Source of the DNA: Hyphomicrobiaceae bacterium UBA7697
GTDB taxonomy: Bacteria > Pseudomonadota > Alphaproteobacteria > Rhizobiales > Methyloligellaceae
Direction of reading: 5' to 3'
NCBI GenBank assembly: GCA_002482645.1
Contig: DLGJ01000005.1
Coordinates: 270,730-334,729 of the forward strand
DNA length: 64,000 bases
Part shown: positions 53,604 to 61,597 of the stretch, in pieces
Layout of the letters: each line of letters begins with the position of its first letter
Numbering within the stretch: the stretch's first letter is position 1
Program-made: the position numbers and the translations under genes
The notes under the pieces: model-generated
What the model saw: the letters and a program-made list of their open reading frames with translations, nothing else
Told to the model about the DNA's origin: nothing
Databases searched by the model: none

Positions 53604-55139
53604 ATGTTTGGAAAACGAAACGGCGCCTCGCCCGAAGCGGCTCCTCAACCGCAGCCAACGGTCTTAGAGCCGGCTGCTCCGGTTCCCGCGCGTCCGGAGG
53701 CAGACGAGGCCCCGGAGCGAAGCCAGGATCCCCGCGCGGCCGCGCGTGCGCCGGCCGAAGCGCCGCAGGCGCCCGCCTCGCCGCAGCCGGCGATACGAAA
53801 GAGTTCCGAGAGGTCGCGTTCGGAGGAGTACTACGACGTCAAGACGACGGTTTTCAACGCGCTGATCGACACGATCGATCTCACCCAGTTGTCCAAGCTG
53901 GATGCCGAGGCCGCACGCGAGGAAATTCGCGACATCGTCGGCGAAATCGTCGCGATCAAGAACGTCGTGATGTCCATCGCCGAGCAGGAGGAACTGCTCG
54001 AGGACATTTGCAACGACGTGCTCGGCTATGGCCCGCTCGAGCCGCTGCTGGTGCGGGACGACATCGCCGACATCATGATCAACGGTGCCGAAACGACCTA
54101 TATCGAAGTGGGTGGCAAGGTCGAAGCCGCGCCCGTCCGCTTCGCCAGCAATGCGCAGCTGATGAATATTTGTCAGCGCATTGTCAGCCAGGTCGGCCGC
54201 CGCGTCGACGAATCGAGTCCGATTTGCGACGCGCGGCTTCCCGACGGCAGCCGCGTCAACGTCATTGCGCCGCCGCTCTCGATCGACGGACCGGCGCTCA
54301 CAATTCGCAAGTTCAAGAAGGACAGGCTGACCCTCGAACAGCTGGAACGGTTCGGTTCGATCAGTCCCGAGGGGCGCACGCTTCTGTCGATTATCGGCCG
54401 CGTTCGCTGCAACGTCATCATCTCGGGCGGAACCGGCTCCGGTAAGACGACACTGCTGAACTGTCTGACGGCCTATATCGAGCCGGGCGAGCGCGTAATC
54501 ACCTGCGAGGACTCCGCGGAACTGCAACTGCAGCAGCCGCACGTTGTCCGGCTGGAAACGAGACCGCCGAACCTGGAAGGCGAGGGCGAAATCACGATGC
54601 GCGACCTCGTCAAGAACTGCCTGCGTATGCGTCCCGACCGCATCGTCGTGGGCGAGGTGCGTGGCCCCGAGGCCTTCGACCTGCTGCAGGCCATGAATAC
54701 GGGTCACGACGGATCCATGGGAACGCTGCACTCCAACAGTCCGCGCGAATGCCTCAGCCGTCTGGAGAGCATGATCCTCATGGGCGGATTTAGTCTTCCC
54801 GCCCGCACCATTCGGGAGATGATCACCTCGTCCGTCGACATCATCGTTCAAGCATCGAGAATGCGCGACGGCAGCCGCAAGATCACCCATATCACGGAGG
54901 TCGTCGGCCTCGAGGGCGAAATCGTCACCTTGCAGGATCTCTTCATCTACGACCTCGTCGGAGAAGATGCGAACGGCCGCATCGTCGGCCGCCATCGCTC
55001 CACGGGCATCGCGCGGCCCTATTTCTACGAGAAGGCCCGCTACTTCGGCGACGATAAACGGCTGACCGAATGTTTGGCGTCGGCCGAGGTCAATGACGAG
55101 CACGGCCGTCCCTTGGGAGAGAAGTTTGCTACCGCCTGA
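53604..55139 (+). CDS. cpaF: pilus assembly/secretion ATPase CpaF (TadA)
   Basis: Cytoplasmic hexameric ATPase that powers Flp pilus extension and retraction. It has 511 residues. The N-terminal 60 residues are Pro/Ala-rich and variable. The conserved core has the Walker A motif GGTGSGKT at 275-282, an Asp box, the Walker B region PDRIVVGEVRGPEAFDLLQAMNT around 345-367 and an arginine finger region. CpaF proteins belong to the type II/IV secretion ATPase family. It overlaps tadB by about 14 bases if tadB begins at TTG 55126. Confidence 0.95.
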   Translation: MFGKRNGASPEAAPQPQPTVLEPAAPVPARPEADEAPERSQDPRAAARAPAEAPQAPASPQPAIRKSSERSRSEEYYDVKTTVFNALIDTIDLTQLSKLDAEAAREEIRDIVGEIVAIKNVVMSIAEQEELLEDICNDVLGYGPLEPLLVRDDIADIMINGAETTYIEVGGKVEAAPVRFASNAQLMNICQRIVSQVGRRVDESSPICDARLPDGSRVNVIAPPLSIDGPALTIRKFKKDRLTLEQLERFGSISPEGRTLLSIIGRVRCNVIISGGTGSGKTTLLNCLTAYIEPGERVITCEDSAELQLQQPHVVRLETRPPNLEGEGEITMRDLVKNCLRMRPDRIVVGEVRGPEAFDLLQAMNTGHDGSMGTLHSNSPRECLSRLESMILMGGFSLPARTIREMITSSVDIIVQASRMRDGSRKITHITEVVGLEGEIVTLQDLFIYDLVGEDANGRIVGRHRSTGIARPYFYEKARYFGDDKRLTECLASAEVNDEHGRPLGEKFATA

Positions 55140-56118
55140 TCTGATTCAGTTCTCCGCGATAGCTCTGGCCGCGTTCGCCGTGGGTGGCGTGGTCTACGTT
55201 CTCGTTGTCCCCTATTTCAGCGGGGAGAGAAAAGTCGGCAAGCGCGTCGAAGTCGCCGCGCAAGGTCACAAAACGCTGCAAAAGCGTGCCGGAACGCCGC
55301 AGCAGCTCCAGACCAGACGCCAGCAGGTGCAGGACACGCTCAAGGAAATCGAAGCGAAGCAGAGACGGCAAAAGCGCGTTACGCTGCGGACGAAGCTCAT
55401 GCAGGCGGGTTTGAACGTCAAACCTCAGAGTTACTACATCTTCTGCGTCGTTCTGGCGCTTTGCGGCGGGTTGCTCTTTCTGGCGTCCGGTTTCTCCCCC
55501 TTCATCTCGCTGCTCGGCATGATCGTCTGCGGCGTAGGCTTGCCGCGTTGGCTGTTGGGGCGCCGCATTCGGTCGCGTCAGGCAAAGTTCGTGACCGAGT
55601 TCGCGAACGCCATCGACATCATCGTCCGGGGTATTCGGTCCGGTCTCCCGCTGGCGGACTGTATGGAGATCATCGCCACGGAAGCGCCGGAGCCCGTTCG
55701 GAGCGAGTTCGTCGAACTGGTCGAACAGCAGAGGATCGGCATCCCGCTGTCCAAGGCCTTCGCGCGCCTTTGCGAGCGGGTGCCTTTGCAGGAAGTGAGC
55801 TTCTTCGCCATCGTCATCGCGATCCAGGCGCAGACCGGCGGTAATTTGGCTGAAGCTCTCTCGAATCTTTCCGGCGTCTTGCGCGACCGATACCGCATGC
55901 AGGCGAAAGTGAAAGCCCTCAGTGCCGAGGCCAAGGCATCGGCACTGATCATCGGCGCGTTGCCGCCGCTTGTCGGCACGGCGGTCTATTTCATTTCGCC
56001 CGACTACATCTCCCTGCTCTGGGAAGAAAAGATCGGGCAGTTCATGTTGGTCGCCGCAGGCATCTGGATGCTGACCGGCATTCTGGTTATGCGCAAGATG
56101 ATCAATTTCAACTTCTAG
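55126..56118 (+). CDS. tadB: Flp pilus inner-membrane protein TadB (CpaG)
   Basis: One of two GspF-type platform proteins of the Tad machine. It has 330 residues from TTG at 55126, which has a GGGAGAG site a few bases upstream; ATG at 55093 would add 11 residues. It has N-terminal membrane segments (about 5-28), a polar coil (about 35-95), further membrane spans at about 100-145, the GspF domain (about 165-285, with AIDIIVRGIRSGLPLADCMEI and QTGGNLAEALSNLSGVLR) and a final membrane span. It overlaps cpaF, which suggests coupling, and is 14 bases before tadC. Confidence 0.92.
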   Translation: MLPPDLIQFSAIALAAFAVGGVVYVLVVPYFSGERKVGKRVEVAAQGHKTLQKRAGTPQQLQTRRQQVQDTLKEIEAKQRRQKRVTLRTKLMQAGLNVKPQSYYIFCVVLALCGGLLFLASGFSPFISLLGMIVCGVGLPRWLLGRRIRSRQAKFVTEFANAIDIIVRGIRSGLPLADCMEIIATEAPEPVRSEFVELVEQQRIGIPLSKAFARLCERVPLQEVSFFAIVIAIQAQTGGNLAEALSNLSGVLRDRYRMQAKVKALSAEAKASALIIGALPPLVGTAVYFISPDYISLLWEEKIGQFMLVAAGIWMLTGILVMRKMINFNF

Positions 56119-56132
56119 CGGATTGAAACGTG

Positions 56133-57113
56133 ATGTCGGCGTTCATTGACACCCTGACCGATCCCCAAACCATGGTCGTGATCCTTACGGCGGTGGCCGC
56201 GTTCGCCACGGTCGCTTCTCTGATCATGCCGTTCCTTGCCGCGGATCGGTTCGGCGCGCGGATGAAATATGTGTCGAGCGAGCGGGACCGGTTGCGTGCC
56301 GAGCGCGCGGCCGCGCTCGCGGATCAGCAACGCCAGGCGCGACTGCGCAAAGAACCGAAGAGCTTCATGAAGCAAGTCGTGGAGAACTTGAATCTCAGCA
56401 AGGCTCTCGAAACGGATACGACGCGCGACCGGTTGAAGATGGCCGGCTTCCGGGGGCAGGCGCCAATCGTCGCATTTCTGTTCTTCCGCGCCGCGCTGCC
56501 CTTGGTCGGGTTCGCCGTGGTCTTCGTCTATCTGTTCTTTGTGAACGGCTTCCAACTGCCGCCGATCGCCAAGGTCGGACTTTCGATCGGCGGCGCCTAT
56601 CTCGGCTTCTACTTTCCGGACATCTTCATCTCGAACCTGATCCAACGCCGGCAGAAATCGATTACGAGCGTATTTCCGGACTCGCTGGACCTGCTTCTGA
56701 TCTGCGTGCAAGCCGGCATGTCCGTCGAAGCCGCCATGAACAAAGTAGCGGGCGAGATCGGTCCGCGATCGCTCGAATTGGCGGAGGAGTTTAGTCTGAC
56801 CACGGCCGAGCTGTCCTACCTCCCGGAGCGCCGGCAGGCTTACGAGAACTTGGGAAAACGGACAGGACTACAATCCGTGAGAGCCGTGGGTACGAGCCTC
56901 ATTCAAGCGGAACGGTACGGCACGGCGATCAGCGACGCGCTGCGCGTCCTCGCCCAAGAAAGCCGGAACATGCGCATGTCCGAAGCCGAAAAGAAGGCGG
57001 CTGCGTTGCCGCCGAAGCTCACCGTGCCGATGATTTTGTTCTTTCTGCCGGTCTTGTTCGTCGTCATTCTCGGGCCGGCCGGTATTCAGGTGATGCAGAA
57101 CTTCGGCGGCTGA
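56133..57113 (+). CDS. tadC: Flp pilus inner-membrane protein TadC (CpaH)
   Basis: Second GspF-type platform protein, paired with TadB. It has 326 residues from the ATG at 56133 (GTG at 56130 would add one). Membrane segments are near the N-terminus (about 15-35), at about 110-150, and at the C-terminus (about 295-315). The GspF domain covers about 190-290, including FPDSLDLLLICVQAGMSVEA and ALRVLAQESRNMR. It is the last gene of the cpaB-tadC operon and is convergent with tadD; the 153-base gap has no strong terminator that I can see. Confidence 0.92.
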   Translation: MSAFIDTLTDPQTMVVILTAVAAFATVASLIMPFLAADRFGARMKYVSSERDRLRAERAAALADQQRQARLRKEPKSFMKQVVENLNLSKALETDTTRDRLKMAGFRGQAPIVAFLFFRAALPLVGFAVVFVYLFFVNGFQLPPIAKVGLSIGGAYLGFYFPDIFISNLIQRRQKSITSVFPDSLDLLLICVQAGMSVEAAMNKVAGEIGPRSLELAEEFSLTTAELSYLPERRQAYENLGKRTGLQSVRAVGTSLIQAERYGTAISDALRVLAQESRNMRMSEAEKKAAALPPKLTVPMILFFLPVLFVVILGPAGIQVMQNFGG

Positions 57114-57266
57114 TCGCGCGAGCGGCGGTCCTGCATTCCGGCCTGCTTGCCGGCAGCGGCGGCCAACGATGGCGCGAACCGCCGAACCCAACAAGGGACA
57201 AGAAAGGCGCCCCGCATGGACGCCTCCCTCGTTCCCTCAAAGTGCAAGAAGGCGAATGCCTCCAAA

Positions 57267-58331
57267 TTAGCGCGTGGTCGCCGGTGCGTTCTTGGCGGGT
57301 GCGTTCTTGGCGAATGTCGACATGCCGGGACTTGTGGGTGCGGCTTGCGCCACCTTCGGCGGTTCGGAGACGATCTCGTCGACGGGCTTCACCATCCGGA
57401 CGACGGGGACCTGCCGTGTCTGAGGTATCGTGGCGGCGGTGATGGCGGGCGCCGCAATCGTTGCAGGTGCCGCGGGCGCGCTGGCGACGCTCGGCCCGAA
57501 CGGAGACCAGTCGTCCGCATCGCGAGATGGCGTTTGAGGCTTGGCGGTGGCGACGGCGGTCGGCTTCGACAGCATGTTCTTCAGGTAAGCCATGCTCGTC
57601 TTCGCTTGGCTATCGCCCACGTCGACCGCGGCGACCTCGCGGGCTTCGTCGAACTTGCCTTGCACGCCAAGCACGAGCGCGAGGTTTTGGCGCAAGCGCT
57701 TGTCGTCATGTCCTTTGTCGGCGGCGGTGCGCAGGAGCTTTTCCGCCTCCTTGGCTTTGCCATCGAGCGCATAGGACAGAGCGAGATTGTTGATGACCGA
57801 GGAGGAGTCCGGCTTCTTCTTCAGCGCGGCTTGGTAATATTTTTGAGCCCTTGCGTGGTCGCCGCCCTTGGCCGCGAGCGTGCCCTGAGCCGACAACGTC
57901 TTCCAGTCTTCGATACCCTTGTCCTCGGCGGTCTTGAGCGCCTTGCCGGCGAGTCCGACCTGACCGGTTTCGAGCGCGGCCCGGCCGAACTCGGCGGCCA
58001 GTCGACCGTCGTTTGGATTGGCGGCATACGCGGTCTGAAGAACCTCGGCGGCCCGCTGATTGTTGCCAAGGGCGCGAAGCGAAGCGGCGTAACCGAGGGC
58101 ATTGCGCGCGTTCTTCGGATCCTTGTTATAGGCGGCGCCCCATTTCGTGGTGGCCTCGAAGGCCTCCGCCGCGCTCATTTGAACTTCCGGGGGTTTGCGG
58201 TTGAAGATGCCGAGTCCCGTGTTTGCCAGCCCCCCGCCAGAATGGCCGCAGCCCCCGAGAAGCGATGCCGCGGCGGCTGTCGCCAGAAGCGATATCGCCA
58301 TCGAGCGTCGCGGAGATGGGTGGCGTGACAT
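57267..58331 (-). CDS. tadD: TPR lipoprotein TadD
   Basis: Outer-membrane-associated lipoprotein of 354 residues with tetratricopeptide repeats. Signal peptide of about 27 residues ends in lipobox LLGGC. The TPR region (about 55-230) has repeated helix pairs such as NALGYAASLRALGNNQRAAE and SSVINNLALSYALDGKAKEA. The C-terminal third is Pro/Ala-rich and ends in NAPAKNAPATTR, made by a 15-bp tandem duplication. TadD is thought to help the secretin reach or assemble in the outer membrane. It is on the minus strand, separate from the main operon, with its own promoter region at 58332-58500. Confidence 0.9.
   Translation of the reverse strand: MSRHPSPRRSMAISLLATAAAASLLGGCGHSGGGLANTGLGIFNRKPPEVQMSAAEAFEATTKWGAAYNKDPKNARNALGYAASLRALGNNQRAAEVLQTAYAANPNDGRLAAEFGRAALETGQVGLAGKALKTAEDKGIEDWKTLSAQGTLAAKGGDHARAQKYYQAALKKKPDSSSVINNLALSYALDGKAKEAEKLLRTAADKGHDDKRLRQNLALVLGVQGKFDEAREVAAVDVGDSQAKTSMAYLKNMLSKPTAVATAKPQTPSRDADDWSPFGPSVASAPAAPATIAAPAITAATIPQTRQVPVVRMVKPVDEIVSEPPKVAQAAPTSPGMSTFAKNAPAKNAPATTR
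57283..57312. repeat. 15-bp exact tandem duplication in the tadD 3' end
   Basis: GGTGCGTTCTTGGCG occurs twice in direct succession (57283-57297, 57298-57312), coding for repeated Asn-Ala-Pro-Ala-Lys in the last 20 residues of TadD. In-frame, so the protein stays intact. Confidence 0.92.
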
Positions 58332-58496
58332 TGTCGATGCAGTCCCTCGCGGGCGATAGGAGAGGCGCCCGGTGTCGTTGGCGGGTTTCGTTGGGTGTCA
58401 TGATGTGGGACAGGCGTATATAAAGTCTTAACCATAAGTGTCCGCGCTCTCGATCCGGACCGCGGACGGCCGAAGACGTTCGCAGTTCCGCAATGG

Positions 58497-58544
58497 TACC
58501 GCGTCGAAATGGCACCGCATCGAAACGAAACCGCATCGAAGAAG
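58497..58544. repeat. three imperfect 16-bp tandem copies
   Basis: Units TACCGCGTCGAAATGG, CACCGCATCGAAACGA and AACCGCATCGAAGAAG (58497-58512, 58513-58528, 58529-58544) share the core ACCGC.TCGAA. They lie in the gene-free gap between tadD and the GST gene, 22 bases from the GST stop. Confidence 0.75.
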
Positions 58545-58565
58545 ATTTGCGCTTGGAGAGCGGGC

Positions 58566-59234
58566 TTAAATCAGGCCGCGTTCACGCATCTCGGCGTCCG
58601 CGCCCGCCAGCCATTCGGCCATCGCGGGCATGGCGTAGATCGCATCCACATAGGCGGCGGCGGTCCCGTCGTCTCCAAACTCGGAGAGCGGCACATTGTA
58701 GGTCCGGAACCGGGTGGCAACCGGCGCGTACATGGCGTCCGCATTGCCGAAGGCGCCGAACAGGAACGGGCCGTTGTGGCCGAAGCGCGCTCGCGTCTCC
58801 TTCCAGACCTCGATCACGCGCCCGATATTGTTGGCCAAGGTCTCGCTGAGCTCCGGCATGGCAAAGCTCGAAACGAGATCCATGGGCATGTCGTTGCGCA
58901 GGGCCTGGAAGCCGGAATGCATCTCGGCGGAGACACAGCGCGCGGCGGCGCGGGCCGCCGGGCTGGCCGGCCAGAGCGCGGCGCCGGGATATTGCTCGGC
59001 GAGATACTCGACGATGGCGAGGCTGTCGTAGATCGCACCGAGGTCGGTCTTGAGGACCGGGACCTTGCCCGAGGGCGAGCGCTTGAAGATTTCGGCCTTG
59101 CTCTCGGGTTGGCGGAGGCGAATCCGCTCTTCGCGGAACGGAATGCCGGAGGCTTTGAGTGACAGCCAGGGCCGCAGGCTCCATGACGAGTAGTTCTTGT
59201 CGCCAATGACCAGCGTGTAACCCGTATCCGTCAT
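58566..59234 (-). CDS. glutathione S-transferase
   Basis: Cytoplasmic GST of 222 residues. Start ATG at 59234 has a GGAAGG site a suitable distance upstream; ATGs at 59249 and 59258 are alternatives. The N-terminal thioredoxin-like domain has YTLVIGDKNYSSWSLRPW with a Ser-type active-site region, and a GKVPVLKTD segment with the cis-Pro that binds glutathione. The C-terminal helical domain has YAPVATRFRTY and ends in a charged tail. It is related to the GSTs often annotated near maleylacetoacetate isomerase-like proteins, but the substrate is not known. Divergent from the leucyl aminopeptidase. Confidence 0.9.
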   Translation of the reverse strand: MTDTGYTLVIGDKNYSSWSLRPWLSLKASGIPFREERIRLRQPESKAEIFKRSPSGKVPVLKTDLGAIYDSLAIVEYLAEQYPGAALWPASPAARAAARCVSAEMHSGFQALRNDMPMDLVSSFAMPELSETLANNIGRVIEVWKETRARFGHNGPFLFGAFGNADAMYAPVATRFRTYNVPLSEFGDDGTAAAYVDAIYAMPAMAEWLAGADAEMRERGLI

Positions 59235-59279
59235 CGTTCCGCCTTCCATCGTTGTCATGCTCCCGCTCCCCTGCCATTA

Positions 59280-60734
59280 ATGCGCGACCCCTTCAAGACT
59301 CAGCCGGAATTTTTCATGTCACCACACGCGATGCCGCTCGAGACGACGCGCCACCACCTCGAAGACTTGCTGCTGGCGCCGGGCACCGGGGCCACGCCGA
59401 TCCAGCTCGTCGGATCGGACGAGGATTTGGCGGCGGTGCCCGGGCGCGAGCGCCGATGGGTGGAGGCCCGTGGCTGGAAGCCGACGGCGGGCGCGGTCCT
59501 GCTCGTACCGGACGAGGCCGGCGGCATCGCCAAGGTCCTTTTCGGTACTGGCGGCGCGGATTGGGGGCAGCAAACCCCGATGCTGACCGGCGCTCTACCT
59601 GGGGCGATCCCGGCGGGCGACTACGAGTTCTCCGGGGCTTTGCCGGACCCGGATCTGGCGGCGCTCGGCTTTCTGAATGGGTGTTACCGCTTCAACCGCT
59701 ACAAATCCTCCGCGAACGAAGAGGCAAAGTGCATCGTTCTGCCCGAGGGCGCGGACCGGGACCGCATTCTTGCCATGGCCGAAGGCGTCTATCTCGGGCG
59801 CAACCTCATCAACACGCCCGCGAACGATCTCGGCCCCGCCGAGCTCGAAGCGGTGGCGCGCGATGTCGCAAATACATTCGGCGCCACCATCAAGGTGACG
59901 GAAGGCACCAGCCTCCTATCCGACAATTTCCCGTTGATCCATGCGGTGGGACGGGCGAGCGATAGGGCGCCGCGCTTGATCGACATGCATTGGGGTGCGG
60001 AGAGCGCCCCCAAGGTCACGATTGTCGGCAAGGGCATCTGTTTCGATACGGGCGGGCTCAACCTTAAGCCCGGCAACGCCATGAGCCTGATGAAGAAGGA
60101 CATGGGCGGCGCGGCCGCCGCGCTCGCCTTCGCGGTCATGGCTATGCGGACCAAGCTGCCGATCCGCCTGCGCGTCATCGTTCCGGCCGCCGACAACTCG
60201 GTGGCCGGCAACGCCTTCCGCCCCGGAGACGTGCTGCCGAGCCGGAACGGCATGACCGTCGAGATCGGGAATACCGACGCGGAAGGGCGTCTCGTCCTCG
60301 CCGACGCGCTGAGCCTCGCCGACGAGGAGCAGCCGGACTATCTCGTGACCTTTGCCACCTTGACCGGCGCGGCCCGCGTGGCGCTCGGACCGGACCTGCC
60401 GCCCTTCTACGCGACCGACGACGATTTCGCGGACGCCATGCTCAAGGCCGCCCACGCGGTCGGCGATCCGGTCTGGCGCATGCCCTTCTGGGCGCCCTAC
60501 GACAAGCTGCTCAAGAGCAGCATCGCCGACGTCAATCACATCTCCGACGGGCCCTTTGCAGGCTCCGTGACGGCGGCGCTGTTCCTCAAGCGCTTCGTGA
60601 AGAAGGCCGCCCGCTACGCCCATCTCGATATCTATGGCTGGGTGCCGCGCGAGCAGCCTGGGAAGCCGCGTGGCGGCGAGCCGAACGGCGCTCGCGCGCT
60701 GTTCGAATATTTCTCGGGAGACCGGAACGCGTGA
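59280..60734 (+). CDS. leucyl aminopeptidase family (M17) protein
   Basis: Di-zinc aminopeptidase of 484 residues. The metal and catalytic signatures are visible: Lys251-GICFDTGGLNLK (first metal Asp and Lys), then NTDAEGRL at 331-338 with the second-metal Asp and Glu. The N-terminal domain is longer and less conserved. It differs from standard PepA at the N-terminus, so it belongs to the M17 branch often called probable cytosol aminopeptidase. A later ATG at 59316 is a possible start. Its stop overlaps the NlpC/P60 start by four bases. Confidence 0.92.
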   Translation: MRDPFKTQPEFFMSPHAMPLETTRHHLEDLLLAPGTGATPIQLVGSDEDLAAVPGRERRWVEARGWKPTAGAVLLVPDEAGGIAKVLFGTGGADWGQQTPMLTGALPGAIPAGDYEFSGALPDPDLAALGFLNGCYRFNRYKSSANEEAKCIVLPEGADRDRILAMAEGVYLGRNLINTPANDLGPAELEAVARDVANTFGATIKVTEGTSLLSDNFPLIHAVGRASDRAPRLIDMHWGAESAPKVTIVGKGICFDTGGLNLKPGNAMSLMKKDMGGAAAALAFAVMAMRTKLPIRLRVIVPAADNSVAGNAFRPGDVLPSRNGMTVEIGNTDAEGRLVLADALSLADEEQPDYLVTFATLTGAARVALGPDLPPFYATDDDFADAMLKAAHAVGDPVWRMPFWAPYDKLLKSSIADVNHISDGPFAGSVTAALFLKRFVKKAARYAHLDIYGWVPREQPGKPRGGEPNGARALFEYFSGDRNA

Positions 60735-61588
60735 CGAATCTCGATCCACGCCGGCATGCCTTTCGCGAAGATCTTGCCGCCGAGAAGTTGCGTGGATTGG
60801 TCGAAGCCGGACGCTACGTGTCCGGGGAACGCCGCCAAGTCGCGGAGCCGGCACTGCCCCTTCGTCGCGCGCCGCGTTTCGATGCGCCCCTCGATACCGA
60901 GGTGCTGCACGGCGAGACCCTGACCGTCTACGACGAGGGCGAGGGATGGGCCTGGGTCCAACTGGATCACGACGGCTATGTGGGCTACGTGCCCAACGCG
61001 GGGCTGGTTCCGCCGCGCGCGCCCGCGACACACCGGGTCGCGACGCTCCGAACCTATGTCTTCCCGGAGCCGGACGCCAAGGCGCCGCCTTTGGCGCTGC
61101 TCAGTCTCAATGCCCTCGTCGGTCTCGCTGAGGAGGGTGGCCGCTACGCCAAGCTCGACACGGGCGGTTTCGTCTATGCCAGCCACGTCGTGCCCATCGC
61201 CCATCTCGTGCCGGACTTCGTCGCGGTCGCCGAAGGGTTTCTCGGGGCGCCCTATTTGTGGGGCGGCCGCACCAGCGTCGGCCTCGACTGTTCGGGGCTT
61301 GTGCAACTCTCCGCCGCCACGGCCGGTCATGCGCTTCCGCGCGACGCGGACATGCAAGAGGCCGAGGCCGGAGAGCGGGTCGATTGGCGCGGCGGGGCTG
61401 ACTTAAAGCGCGGCGATCTTATCTTCTGGGAGGGCCATGTGGGCATCATGACGAGCCCGGACATAGTCCTGCACGCCAACGCCCATCACATGGCGGTCGA
61501 GCACGAGCCGTTCGAGGAAGCACGGCGGCGCATCAAGGATGCCGGCTTCGAGATCACCGGCGTCCGGCGCCTTCCCGGGCAGACTTAA
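60731..61588 (+). CDS. NlpC/P60 cysteine peptidase with SH3 domains
   Basis: Protein of 285 residues with GTG start at 60731 that overlaps the aminopeptidase stop (GTGA). Two bacterial SH3 domains (about 38-92 and 100-152) precede an NlpC/P60 domain (about 160-280) with Cys187 (GLDCSGLVQL), His236 (EGHVGIM) and His248 (HANAH) as catalytic triad. Such proteins cut peptides with D-Glu-Dap bonds in peptidoglycan turnover. There is no signal peptide at the start, so it may act on recycled muropeptides in the cytoplasm together with the coupled aminopeptidase, which is a reasonable inference. Confidence 0.9.
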   Translation: MTNLDPRRHAFREDLAAEKLRGLVEAGRYVSGERRQVAEPALPLRRAPRFDAPLDTEVLHGETLTVYDEGEGWAWVQLDHDGYVGYVPNAGLVPPRAPATHRVATLRTYVFPEPDAKAPPLALLSLNALVGLAEEGGRYAKLDTGGFVYASHVVPIAHLVPDFVAVAEGFLGAPYLWGGRTSVGLDCSGLVQLSAATAGHALPRDADMQEAEAGERVDWRGGADLKRGDLIFWEGHVGIMTSPDIVLHANAHHMAVEHEPFEEARRRIKDAGFEITGVRRLPGQT

Positions 61589-61597
61589 GTTCGAACC

